This document shows positions 1 to 7,840 of a stretch of DNA of 64,000 bases, piece after piece; position 1 is the first letter of the stretch; every line of letters begins with the position of its first letter. This stretch comes from [Eubacterium] yurii (lineage in GTDB: Bacteria; Bacillota; Clostridia; Peptostreptococcales; Filifactoraceae). A program made the position numbers and the translations under genes. The DNA is taken from NCBI GenBank assembly GCA_900167215.1, contig FUZS01000018.1:1-64000 (forward strand), given 5' to 3'. A model generated the notes under the pieces. The model saw nothing but the letters and a program-made list of their open reading frames with translations, searched no databases and was not told the DNA's origin.

Positions 1-597
1 ACTACAAAATTCCCAACAGAAACACTAACAGACAGTGCAATAGATATCAAATATATAGCTACTCCAAGTAAGGGAGCAAGTATAAAAGAAGTAACATATA
101 CAATCAACGATGACTTCACAGAATACCTATACTATGCAAGTGAAAACGAAAACGAGAGAAAGGGAACACTTGGACAGGGTAGAGTATTATTACAACCCGG
201 ACAAAATAATATAGTATTTACAGTAACAGATACAGCAGGTAAGAGTGGAAAATATATTGTAAATCAACAACCTACGTTTTCAGAAGGAACATATGCACCT
301 GATATAAAAGCAGATGAACTAACTCCTTTTCCGGATGGTTCAGGTTATAAGTTTGCCAATAATAGATTAAGTTTAGATGTAAAAGATGGAACAACTAAGG
401 AACAAATTGAAGAGATTGCCAGATATGTCAATGGAGAGCTTATAGAATATCTGCCTATAATAGGTATGGTCACAATAAAAGTACCTAAAAATTCCTTAGA
501 GGGGTTAAGGAGTATTTGTAGCGATATTAAGAAGAAGTATCCAAATATAATAGAATATGCAGATATAGAAAGATTTGGAAATATAGGATTTGATTAG
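1..597 (+). CDS. Secreted Ig-like/propeptide-like protein, 3' part
   Basis: The open frame enters from the left edge and ends at TAG 595-597, so the start and any signal peptide lie outside the window. The 198 visible residues align along their whole length with the next gene (719-1537). Both open with TTKFPT, share an Ig-like stretch with VTYTIND and KGTLGQGRVLL, and end in a roughly 80-residue domain. That domain (NRLSLDVKDGTTKEQIEEIA, VNGELIEYLPIIGMVTIKVP, YPNIIEYADIE) has the layout of the I9/propeptide domain of subtilisin-like proteases. No protease domain follows. I infer an exported protein whose propeptide-like domain acts alone, perhaps as an inhibitor or chaperone; the function is unknown. 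It forms a tandem pair with the next gene. Confidence 0.75.
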   Translation, partial: TTKFPTETLTDSAIDIKYIATPSKGASIKEVTYTINDDFTEYLYYASENENERKGTLGQGRVLLQPGQNNIVFTVTDTAGKSGKYIVNQQPTFSEGTYAPDIKADELTPFPDGSGYKFANNRLSLDVKDGTTKEQIEEIARYVNGELIEYLPIIGMVTIKVPKNSLEGLRSICSDIKKKYPNIIEYADIERFGNIGFD

Positions 598-718
598 ATA
601 TATTAAAATTACTCCTAACTAAGTGTGTAAATTAAAAGAAGCATAAAGATAAACCTAAGAAGATATATTTAGATAAAATTACTTATTATAAATTTACTTT
701 AAAATGGTGGTGTATTAA

Positions 719-1537
719 ATGAAAGCAAATGAAAAACGATATAAAAGCTTTTTTACTTTGATATTATCACTACTATTGATAATATCATCAGTAAATGGCT
801 CATTAGCATTAAAGTCAAAATCTACAAAAGTAAAGACTAATGGAAAAAAGATAGTTAAGACAATAAAAAGGAAAGATAAAACATCAAAAGTAAAAGTCAA
901 GAGTAATCCAAGTATAAGACTAACTACAAAATTCCCAACAGGAACAGTGGAAGATAATCGTATAGATGTTGAATACACTGCTATTCCAAGTAAGGGAGCT
1001 GAAATAACGGAAGTATCTTATACCATAAATGACAGCACTTTTAATTATATATATCTCAAAGGAGGAGGTATAATAGAGCCTAAGGGAACACTTGGAAAAG
1101 GAAGAGTGTTATTAGTTCCAAACGAAAATACCATAGTATTTAAGGCAGTAGATTCATCAGGCAAGAGTGCTACATTTATAGTAAAAGAAAAACCTAACTA
1201 TCAATGGGCTACATTGGCACCAAGGATAGATCCCAAAGATATAGAGTATATAGATGAAAATTCCGGGGAAGGATATGTAACAAATAGAATAATAATATAT
1301 ACTCGTGATAATGTATCAAAGAAAGATTTGGATGAAGCCGTTAAAAGTGTTAACGGTAAAATCATAGAAAAGATAGCTATTGTAGATAAATATACCTTAG
1401 AGGTACCCAAAAATAATGCAAAAGGATTGGAAGAATTATGCTCATATCTTATGGAAAAGTATCCATCTGTAATTGAAGCTGCATACTTAGACACAATAGA
1501 AAAGGTTGGTCATGATACAGTCGATGCAACGAAGTAG
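719..1537 (+). CDS. Secreted Ig-like protein with protease-propeptide-like C-terminus
   Basis: This is a 272-residue protein with a Sec signal peptide (about residues 1-31, hydrophobic FFTLILSLLLIISS) and a Lys/Thr/Ser-rich linker (32-62). An Ig-like domain follows (about 65-160), then a propeptide/I9-like domain (about 188-262: NRIIIYTRDNVSKKDLDEAV, VNGKIIEKIAIVDKYTLEVP, YPSVIEAAYLD). GGTGG precedes the ATG. It is a paralogue of the truncated gene to its left. In S8 proteases such a domain folds and inhibits the catalytic domain, but none is encoded here. After the TAG, a shifted frame stays open to about 1617 (from an ATG at 1512), so a frameshifted longer ancestor is possible. The function is not known. 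Confidence 0.8.
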   Translation: MKANEKRYKSFFTLILSLLLIISSVNGSLALKSKSTKVKTNGKKIVKTIKRKDKTSKVKVKSNPSIRLTTKFPTGTVEDNRIDVEYTAIPSKGAEITEVSYTINDSTFNYIYLKGGGIIEPKGTLGKGRVLLVPNENTIVFKAVDSSGKSATFIVKEKPNYQWATLAPRIDPKDIEYIDENSGEGYVTNRIIIYTRDNVSKKDLDEAVKSVNGKIIEKIAIVDKYTLEVPKNNAKGLEELCSYLMEKYPSVIEAAYLDTIEKVGHDTVDATK

Positions 1538-1695
1538 TATAGACAGTGATAACTTCGATTTGGAAGTAAAAAAAGATGATAGTGATAAGCAAAGTATTTT
1601 GTGTGGTGATTATTTTTAAATTATATGAAATTCGTAAGTAGAATATCTATATGGTGATTTAAAAGCTTTTTAGTAAGAGGATTATGAGTAAAATC

Positions 1696-1729
1696 AAAAA
1701 GCTCTCCATAAAATTGGAGGGCTTTTTTT
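1696..1729 (+). terminator. Rho-independent terminator
   Basis: An 8-bp stem (AGCTCTCC at 1700-1707 with GGAGGGCT at 1715-1722, one G-T pair) is followed by seven T residues. It closes the unit of the two propeptide-like genes. Confidence 0.85.
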
Positions 1730-1748
1730 ATGAAAATTTTAATATTAA

Positions 1749-1793
1749 CCTGTACTTTTTATGGGGGAAATTTTTTAAATTTCGTGCTATACT
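1749..1793 (+). promoter_or_regulatory. Promoter with conserved TACTTTTTATGGGGGAAA element
   Basis: A 22-base element at 1749-1770 containing TACTTTTTATGGGGGAAA lies exactly 17 bases before an extended -10 box (TGC TATACT, 1785-1793). The same element, again 17 bases from an extended -10 (TGC TATGAT), precedes the SLH gene on the minus strand (11102-11146). The GGGGAAA end sits where a -35 box would be. It probably drives the secreted-protein cluster starting at 2061, although a dispersed repeat lies between. An unusual activator or sigma-factor site is inferred. Confidence 0.6.
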
Positions 1794-1860
1794 CTTTATA
1801 AACTGATGAATATATAAGCTTAACTTTAACTTAGTGCAAAATATATTTACAAGGCAGTCA

Positions 1861-1985
1861 ATACTACTATCTATTTAATCTATGGATAATTTTCATAAAT
1901 TATTTACAAATTAGCATATGCTTTTTCACTTTATTATAGATACACTGAAAAAGATTTATCCATTATTTTATTAGATTTTAGTATA
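1861..1985 (-). repeat. TACTAAAA-ended dispersed palindromic element, group A
   Basis: This is an intergenic element of 125 bp, read on the minus strand. It runs from TACTAAAATCTAATAAAAT (complement of its right end) to an AGTATT-like end on the left, and matches the copies at 7380, 30296 and 59112. Its two halves are imperfectly complementary. Confidence 0.75.
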
Positions 1986-2060
1986 AATCAATGTTAAATT
2001 TGGCTGTTTTATAAGTAAAATCACTATAATTTTCTAATCATTTAACTAAAGGAGGATATT

Positions 2061-2978
2061 ATGAAAAAATTTCTAAAAGCTTTTTTAATCTTATTTATCT
2101 TTATATCTTTTTCAAATGCTGTAAATGCGGCAGGAAAATATCTCTTAATCACAGAAATTTACAATGTTCCTAAAGAAACTATGATCTACAACAAGGGTAA
2201 TTATACTTTTGACTTTACAAAAGATGATTTCAAGATATTAAACAAAAATACCAAAAAGACGGTCAAAATCTTGAAAAGCGGCAGTTTTTATGAGTATAGC
2301 TTCTTTATTACCGACGGTGAAAAAATCTACTACCTTGCTAAAAACAAGGAATCAAACAACATTCTCACTTGCTACAATATCAAGAGCAATCAGACAAAAA
2401 CTCTGAAAGAATTTAGGGATGATCAAAACATACACCTCATGGCAATAAAGGGAGATACATTGTATTTCATCAATATTGACATAAACAAAGAAGAGTATAC
2501 GAGCTTTCTTAATACTCTTAATCTCAAGAATGGAAAACTCACACTCTCAGTCTTAAAGGGCGTAGACAATTTGTGGCTTGGAAAAAACAAGATACTATAC
2601 CAAAAATGGACAAAACATTTCAATCAAACTCCAATCTATTCCGTAGACTACAACTTCAAAAATATTAAGGAGATAACAGCTACTATCCACCATTTTTACA
2701 TCTACAACAACAGTATTTATGTAGTGGCTCAAAAAGGCGAAAATAAATTTGAAATCTATACAATGGATGAAAACGGTAAAAAGCTAAAAACCATATTTAC
2801 AGCTGACGGCTATATAGAATACGCTGACGATAAAGAGATAGTATATTCAATATCTAATGGTGATGACACAATTTACTATTCAGCGGATGCTAAGACGAAG
2901 AAAAGCACAAAATTGGATTCTGCAACCGGAATGAGCAAGATGAGCTCTTTTGCAACAAGATTCCAAATTATAGAATAA
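2061..2978 (+). CDS. Secreted DUF5050-like beta-propeller protein 1
   Basis: A 305-residue exported protein with a signal peptide of about 23 residues (FLKAFLILFIFISFSNAVNA). A strong AAAGGAGG site lies 6 bases before the ATG. The mature part is a string of short beta-strand repeats with Tyr-rich turns (IYTMDENGKKLKTIF, KIYYLAKN, DTIYYSADAKTKKSTKLD), the pattern of the DUF5050/LRP1-like propeller family. It is the most diverged of five tandem paralogues (2061-7319). The C-terminal consensus of the others (VCNEDGSGKKALT, MNLKTKK) is only partly kept. No catalytic residues are recognisable; a surface or extracellular binding role is inferred. Confidence 0.75.
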   Translation: MKKFLKAFLILFIFISFSNAVNAAGKYLLITEIYNVPKETMIYNKGNYTFDFTKDDFKILNKNTKKTVKILKSGSFYEYSFFITDGEKIYYLAKNKESNNILTCYNIKSNQTKTLKEFRDDQNIHLMAIKGDTLYFINIDINKEEYTSFLNTLNLKNGKLTLSVLKGVDNLWLGKNKILYQKWTKHFNQTPIYSVDYNFKNIKEITATIHHFYIYNNSIYVVAQKGENKFEIYTMDENGKKLKTIFTADGYIEYADDKEIVYSISNGDDTIYYSADAKTKKSTKLDSATGMSKMSSFATRFQIIE

Positions 2979-3127
2979 CTATGCTTAATCACTTTAAATG
3001 CTCTATTTCTCTTTAATACTCAAAGTAATTATACGATTAACGAAAAAACTTCTTTGAATATCTAAGTAATACCGTTTGATAGGGAATGTTTTAAAATAAA
3101 ATATCAAAATTAAAAGGAAGGTGCCTT

Positions 3128-4006
3128 ATGAAAAAAATATTAAGAGTTTTACTTTTAGTGCTTATATTTAGTGCAAATATAGGCTTTGCTGATAATCAAC
3201 AGATTTATTCCAAGCTAAATAATTACAAAGACAAGAGCATTACAAAGGGAAACTACAGCTTTGATTACAAGGGCGATGTTTTCAAAGTATATGACAAATC
3301 AGGCAAAAAACTAATTTTATCAGTGAACAAGGGTGATTTTAATTATCCTGATAATTTCTTTGTAAACGACAAATACCTATACTACACAAAGACAAAACAA
3401 GGAAAGGGCTCTTCAATAATACAAACTGACCTTGCTACCAAAAAATCTAAGGAAATAAAAACATTCAAGGTAGAAGTAGCTTTAGCAGGTGTGCGTGGAA
3501 ATGAAATCTACTACACTGTAGTAAGTCAACATGGTGGAGAGATGTTTGAGCCTGAGCTTAGAGTATTTAATATTTCTTCAAAAAAAGACCTTTCCATTGC
3601 AAAAAATGCTACATCTGTAGAGCTTGGCAGTACAAAAATCTACTATATGAACTTTCTTATGGAGCTCAACCCTACTAAATTATACGCAGTAGGATATAAC
3701 TACAAATCTCCTAAGATGATATCCAAAAATGCCGTAAACTATGCTCTTATAGGTGGCAAAATCTATATTGCGGAAAGTAAGATAGTCAATCCTGATGATG
3801 AATTTGATATGAATAATCTCAAAAGTGAAACCCTATTTGTCTGCAATGAAGACGGCAGCTCTAAAAAGGCTCTTACAGGGAATATCAACGGATATATCTA
3901 CGATATTACACCTACTGAAATAAGATATGAAGTAATAGGAAGTGAGAAATACTACAAGATGAATCTAAAAACTAAAAAAGCAGAAGCTTTGAGTAGCCAA
4001 TATTAA
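3128..4006 (+). CDS. Secreted DUF5050-like beta-propeller protein 2
   Basis: A 292-residue paralogue with a signal peptide ending near FADNQ (residues 1-21). An AAAAGGAAGG ribosome site precedes the ATG. Family hallmarks are YSFDYKGDVFKVYDKSGKK near the N-terminus, repeated strand-turn units through the middle, and VCNEDGSSKKALTGNINGYI followed by YYKMNLKTKK at the C-terminus. There is one more repeat unit here than in protein 1. It probably folds as a small propeller in the cell wall or medium. Function unknown; the family name rests on pattern recognition rather than a search. Confidence 0.75.
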   Translation: MKKILRVLLLVLIFSANIGFADNQQIYSKLNNYKDKSITKGNYSFDYKGDVFKVYDKSGKKLILSVNKGDFNYPDNFFVNDKYLYYTKTKQGKGSSIIQTDLATKKSKEIKTFKVEVALAGVRGNEIYYTVVSQHGGEMFEPELRVFNISSKKDLSIAKNATSVELGSTKIYYMNFLMELNPTKLYAVGYNYKSPKMISKNAVNYALIGGKIYIAESKIVNPDDEFDMNNLKSETLFVCNEDGSSKKALTGNINGYIYDITPTEIRYEVIGSEKYYKMNLKTKKAEALSSQY

Positions 4007-4147
4007 TTTTTTCTAAATCTTAAAACTTATATAGCTCAACTTTCCCAATATAATTATTGAAATATCAGTTGATTTTTAAATATACTTTATGTTAAACAAT
4101 TCAATGAATTATATTTATAAAGACAATGAAAACTATGTTAAGTATAG

Positions 4148-4251
4148 TAATACTAAACTCTGTTTAAACTATAGAATTTATCCCTGCGATACTTTTAAAA
4201 TATCTTTCGCTAATTAACTTTGAGTGCATTATTGTATTAGATTTTAATATA
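4148..4251 (-). repeat. TACTAAAA-ended dispersed element, group B
   Basis: A 104-bp copy between two DUF5050-like genes. It begins TAATACTAAACTCTGTTTAAAC and ends TTAGATTTTAATAT, matching the complement of the copies at 11252 and 47366. It is nested inside a wider inverted pair, CTCAACTTTCC (4035-4045) and GGAAAGTTGAG (4303-4313). The rest of the 4007-4359 gap is AT-rich with nothing else recognisable. Confidence 0.65.
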
Positions 4252-4359
4252 AGATATTATCAGAATATAATTATTTCAATATTTTAAATATGCTTTTTTG
4301 TTGGAAAGTTGAGTATCTAATATAATTAAAACTTTATTTATTATAAGGTGGTCTAAGTT

Positions 4360-5220
4360 ATGAAAAAATTATTATGTATTTTAGTCTTATTTTTTAGCTT
4401 GAGTCTTAGCCTTTCCTTCGCTGACTCAGATATTTTTACTCCGGTAGATAATGACCATAACAGTTTGGTAAAAATTGGAGACTATACCTTCAACTTCAAG
4501 ACCGATTTATTCAAAATCTACGACAAATCCGGTAAAAATCTGCTTATTACTGTATACAAAGGAAAGTTTTACTATCCAGGTATTTTTTTTGTAAATGGAA
4601 AAAATGTCTATTACGAAAAAAATGTCTATGATATGAAAACTGATAAGTTAAGCTCGTCTATTATACAAATTGACCTTACAACAAAGAAGTCCAAGTCTAT
4701 AAAAAATTTCAACAATATTATTGCAATACAAGCAATAAAAGGCAATGACCTATACTATAATGTGGATATACAAAAAGGCAATAACGAAGTGACAGAACTT
4801 AGAGTACTGAACCTGTCAAATCTTAGCGACAAATTAGTCAAAGTAGGTGCAACTCGTGTACAACTTGGAAATAATAAGATATTTTACATGGGGAAAACCT
4901 ACGATCCATCTCCGACTACCTTACACTCTATGGACTATAACTACAAAAACCCTAAGCTGATTTCTCCAACAGTAGTCAATTATATCTTATATGACGGCAA
5001 GGTATACTATGCGGATGACAAGGATTTTGAGATAGAAACTCTTTATGTATGCAATGAAGACGGCAGCGGTAAAAAAGCCTTGACTGATACAATATATGCG
5101 TATATCTACCACATTAGTCCTGATGAAATAAGATATGCAACTTTGGACGGCAAAAATCATCATAAGATGAACCTTAAAACAAAGAAAAAACAAGCCCTAC
5201 CTAATAGAATACTTCAATAA
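4360..5220 (+). CDS. Secreted DUF5050-like beta-propeller protein 3
   Basis: A 286-residue paralogue. The signal peptide covers about residues 1-21 (LLCILVLFFSLSLSLSFA) and is almost the same as in the next two copies. Conserved blocks are VKIGDYTFNFKTDLFKIYDK near residue 40, ELRVLNLSNL mid-protein, YVCNEDGSGKKALT, and the KMNLKTKKKQALPNR tail. AAGGTGG lies upstream of the ATG. Its end and downstream DNA resemble those of the next copy so closely that a recent duplication of gene plus spacer is likely. The molecular role is unknown. Confidence 0.75.
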   Translation: MKKLLCILVLFFSLSLSLSFADSDIFTPVDNDHNSLVKIGDYTFNFKTDLFKIYDKSGKNLLITVYKGKFYYPGIFFVNGKNVYYEKNVYDMKTDKLSSSIIQIDLTTKKSKSIKNFNNIIAIQAIKGNDLYYNVDIQKGNNEVTELRVLNLSNLSDKLVKVGATRVQLGNNKIFYMGKTYDPSPTTLHSMDYNYKNPKLISPTVVNYILYDGKVYYADDKDFEIETLYVCNEDGSGKKALTDTIYAYIYHISPDEIRYATLDGKNHHKMNLKTKKKQALPNRILQ

Positions 5221-5228
5221 ATTTAAAA

Positions 5229-5257
5229 TTGCATATTGCACTAAAATACTATATAAT
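5229..5257 (+). promoter_or_regulatory. Sigma-A promoter of DUF5050-like gene 4
   Basis: TTGCAT (5229-5234), a 17-base spacer, then TATAAT (5252-5257). The same boxes and spacing recur before the next paralogue at 6292-6320, as part of a duplicated spacer. Confidence 0.65.
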
Positions 5258-5272
5258 GATGTTGGAAATATT

Positions 5273-5353
5273 CTGATAAACTATAAAGTATATTTGTAAT
5301 GATAATCTATTGATTTTAAGGGCTTTTTACAAATATACTTTATAGTAAATCAG
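5273..5353 (+). repeat. Long hairpin in the leader of DUF5050-like gene 4
   Basis: A perfect 19-bp inverted repeat (5281-5299 with 5327-5345) extends outward by about 8 bp with two mismatches and encloses a 27-nt loop. It lies between the promoter at 5229 and the ribosome site, so it would form in the 5' leader. The matching leader before the next paralogue (about 6340-6405) keeps the sequence, but the stem has decayed. Confidence 0.65.
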
Positions 5354-5386
5354 TATTGCAATATCAATAAAAGGTAGGTGTAATTT

Positions 5387-6283
5387 ATGAAAAAAATTTT
5401 AGGTATTTTTATTCTATTTTTTACATTTAACCTAAGTTTTTCCTTTGCAGATAATGCTCCGATTTTTTCAAATGTGAATAGTTATAATAACAAGTTGGTA
5501 AAAATTGGGAACTACACATTTAACTATAAGACAGACTCGTTTAGAGTCTTTGACAAAACAGGCAAAAAACTACTTATTACAGTAGACCGTGATGAATTTG
5601 ACCATCCTTTTGACTATCCTACGGATTTTTTTGCAAGTGACAAATATGTCTATTATGTAAAACTTAAAAGAGAAAAGGGCTCATCAGTTATGCAAATTGA
5701 CCTTAAATCAAAAAAGACTAAGGAAATAAGAAAATTTCCCATATATATAAATATTCAAACTGTAAAAGGAAATGACATATACTATAATATCGACGAAGGC
5801 AATGATGTAAATGATTATATTCCTTCCTTAAAAGTATTCAATATCAATACTAAAAAAGATACACATATCGCTAAGAATGCAACTGATGTTAAACTTGGAA
5901 AAACAAGATTGTTTTATATGGGAAGTGCCTATGATGTAAATGCAATTCCTTTTTATTCTATAACTTACGACTATAAAAATCCTAAACTTATTTCAAGTAC
6001 AGTATTTTCTTATGAAATAATAGGCTCAAAAATATACTATGCGCAGGCAAAACAGGTGAAACTTCCTGATGGACGAATAGTCGGAGATACAGAAAAACAA
6101 ACCTTATATGTATGCAATGAAGACGGTAGCGATAAAAAAGCACTTACAGGAGAAATTAATGGCTATATTACCAAGATTAAGTCTGACGAAATAGAATATC
6201 AAGCCATAGACAGCCCAAAATCCTATAAGATGAATCTCAAAACAAAGAAGAAACAAGCCCTACCTAATAATCAGTTTCAATAA
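5387..6283 (+). CDS. Secreted DUF5050-like beta-propeller protein 4
   Basis: A 298-residue paralogue with a signal peptide of about 21 residues (ILGIFILFFTFNLSFSFA). The N-terminal VKIGNYTFNYKTDSFRVFDK block is followed by about five strand-turn repeats. The C-terminus carries YVCNEDGSDKKALTGEINGYITKI and KMNLKTKKKQALPNNQFQ. AAAGGTAGG precedes the ATG. It has its own promoter and structured leader, so the five paralogues need not be one operon. It is closest to protein 5 in the signal region and spacers, and to protein 3 at the C-terminus, which suggests gene conversion or successive duplications. Confidence 0.75.
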   Translation: MKKILGIFILFFTFNLSFSFADNAPIFSNVNSYNNKLVKIGNYTFNYKTDSFRVFDKTGKKLLITVDRDEFDHPFDYPTDFFASDKYVYYVKLKREKGSSVMQIDLKSKKTKEIRKFPIYINIQTVKGNDIYYNIDEGNDVNDYIPSLKVFNINTKKDTHIAKNATDVKLGKTRLFYMGSAYDVNAIPFYSITYDYKNPKLISSTVFSYEIIGSKIYYAQAKQVKLPDGRIVGDTEKQTLYVCNEDGSDKKALTGEINGYITKIKSDEIEYQAIDSPKSYKMNLKTKKKQALPNNQFQ

Positions 6284-6291
6284 ATTTAAAA

Positions 6292-6320
6292 TTGCATATT
6301 ACACTAAAATATTATATAAT
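6292..6320 (+). promoter_or_regulatory. Sigma-A promoter of DUF5050-like gene 5
   Basis: TTGCAT (6292-6297), 17 bases, TATAAT (6315-6320). It is a duplicate of the promoter before gene 4. Confidence 0.65.
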
Positions 6321-6449
6321 GGAGTTGGAAATATTCTGATAAACTATAAGATGTATTTGTTATTATAATCTATTGATTTTAACAGCTTTTTACAAATATG
6401 CCTTAAAGTAAATCAATATTGCAATATCAATAAAAGGTAGGTATAATTT

Positions 6450-7319
6450 ATGAAAAAAATTTTAGGTATTTTAATCTTATTTTTTACTTTGAGTCTAAGC
6501 TTTAGCTTTGCTGATAATTCTCAAATTTTTTTGGAAGTAGACAAATATGACAATAATATGGTGAAAACAACAAACTACAACTTTGATTACAAGACTGATT
6601 TGTTTAAGGTATATGACAAAACAGGTAAAAAACTTCTACTTACTATATACAAAGGAAACTTTGACTATCCTTATGAGTTTTTTGTAAGTGATAATTTTAT
6701 ATATTATGTAAAAAGTAAGGAAGGAGTAGGTTCATCAATTATTCAAACCAATCTTATAACTAAAAAATCCAAGATAATAAAAAGTTATAAATTCATAATT
6801 AATATTGCCGGTGTACGAGGTAGTGATATATACCATATATCTTCTTATGAAAATTTTAATCCTAAACTTCAAGTATTAAATCTTAATACCCTTAAGGATA
6901 AGTTTATTGCTGAAGGAGTTGGTGATGTACAATTTGGAAAAAGCAAGATAGTCTATAGAAACTACAGAACTGACGTAAGTGCCAAGCCTTTGTATGTCAT
7001 AGGTTATAACTACAAAAATCCTAAGCAGATATCCAAAGCCGTTATGGATTTTACCACTGTAGACGGTAAGATATATTTTGCAGAGTCAAAACTGATAAAA
7101 TCTTCTGACGGGCAGTATTATGGAGATATTAATAACTCAACAGTCTATGTGTGCAACGAAGACGGTAGCGGTAAAAAAGCCCTTACGGGAAATATCAACG
7201 GTCATATTACCAAGATTACAGCTGATGAAATAGAGTTTATGTCTGAAAATCAATCAAAGTATTATAAGATGAACCTAAAAACTAAGAAAACTATAGAGCT
7301 TAAACCAAGTGACAGATAA
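6450..7319 (+). CDS. Secreted DUF5050-like beta-propeller protein 5
   Basis: A 289-residue last member of the tandem array. The signal peptide is about residues 1-21 (ILGILILFFTLSLSFSFA). The body shows the family blocks YNFDYKTDLFKVYDKTGKK, YVIGYNYKNPKQISK and VYVCNEDGSGKKALTGNI, with a diverged tail (KMNLKTKKTIELKPSDR). The start is set by AAAGGTAGG. A strong terminator follows the next dispersed repeat. As with its relatives, only an extracellular, possibly ligand-binding propeller role can be inferred. Confidence 0.75.
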   Translation: MKKILGILILFFTLSLSFSFADNSQIFLEVDKYDNNMVKTTNYNFDYKTDLFKVYDKTGKKLLLTIYKGNFDYPYEFFVSDNFIYYVKSKEGVGSSIIQTNLITKKSKIIKSYKFIINIAGVRGSDIYHISSYENFNPKLQVLNLNTLKDKFIAEGVGDVQFGKSKIVYRNYRTDVSAKPLYVIGYNYKNPKQISKAVMDFTTVDGKIYFAESKLIKSSDGQYYGDINNSTVYVCNEDGSGKKALTGNINGHITKITADEIEFMSENQSKYYKMNLKTKKTIELKPSDR

Positions 7320-7379
7320 TCAAATATGAATTGTTTCTATTAATTTTTTAAAACAATATAATAGTTTAAAAATAGCTAA

Positions 7380-7503
7380 CACTAAAATCTAATAAAATGA
7401 TGGATAAAATCTTTTCAAAACATTCGTAATGAAGTCTTAAATCATACACTTTTTTTTAAAAGACTGTGATGAAGATTTTCCATAGATTAAATAGATAATA
7501 TTA
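7380..7503 (+). repeat. TACTAAAA-ended dispersed element, group A
   Basis: A 124-bp element from ACTAAAATCTAATAAAATG to the ATAGATAATATTA end. The two halves pair imperfectly (GATGGATAAAATCTTTTC with GATGAAGATTTTCCAT), giving one long hairpin. It abuts the terminator that follows. Confidence 0.8.
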
Positions 7504-7505
7504 TA

Positions 7506-7533
7506 AATCCCCCATTTTTTGGGGGACTTTTTG
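7506..7533 (+). terminator. Rho-independent terminator of the DUF5050-like cluster
   Basis: TCCCCC (7508-7513) and GGGGGA (7521-7526) form a GC-rich stem followed by CTTTTTG. It ends transcription of the secreted paralogue array. Confidence 0.8.
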
Positions 7534-7612
7534 TTTATTTCTAACTTTATAAGAGATTTTAAAAAATCGGATAATTCTATTTACTCTTCAATCTTCTTTT
7601 ACAGTAAATCTC

Positions 7613-7737
7613 ATACTGAACACCGTTTATAATGTCATATATTTAAACTTATTGAAATATTATTTTTTAGTTTTCAACAACCATCCTTAATATATTTTTA
7701 GGACTATTTAATTGGATTTTAGTATTAATTCAATGAC
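7613..7737 (+). repeat. TACTAA-ended dispersed element, group C
   Basis: A 125-bp copy starting ATACTGAACACCGTTTATAA and ending ATTGGATTTTAGTATTA. It closely matches the copy at 22998 and the inverted copy at 35787. The 7320-7840 gap contains this element, the group A copy and the terminator, and nothing else I can identify. Confidence 0.75.
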
Positions 7738-7840
7738 TAGTAATTAAAATATGAAAATATACTTACTTAAACTATCAGTATTTTAACAGTTACATCAAAA
7801 AAAGTATATTATAGTCAACCACATAATATAACTATTATCA

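Noticed and set aside
1512-1619. Shifted-frame continuation of the propeptide-like gene
   Set aside because: About 28 open codons after the stop could mark a frameshift, but the residues do not resemble a subtilase catalytic domain, and the paralogue also ends at the same point, so I keep the stop as real.
7380-7503. Dispersed element considered as a riboswitch or regulatory RNA for its neighbour
   Set aside because: The same element occurs near unrelated genes in both orientations and downstream of genes, so it is a repeat family rather than a gene-specific leader.
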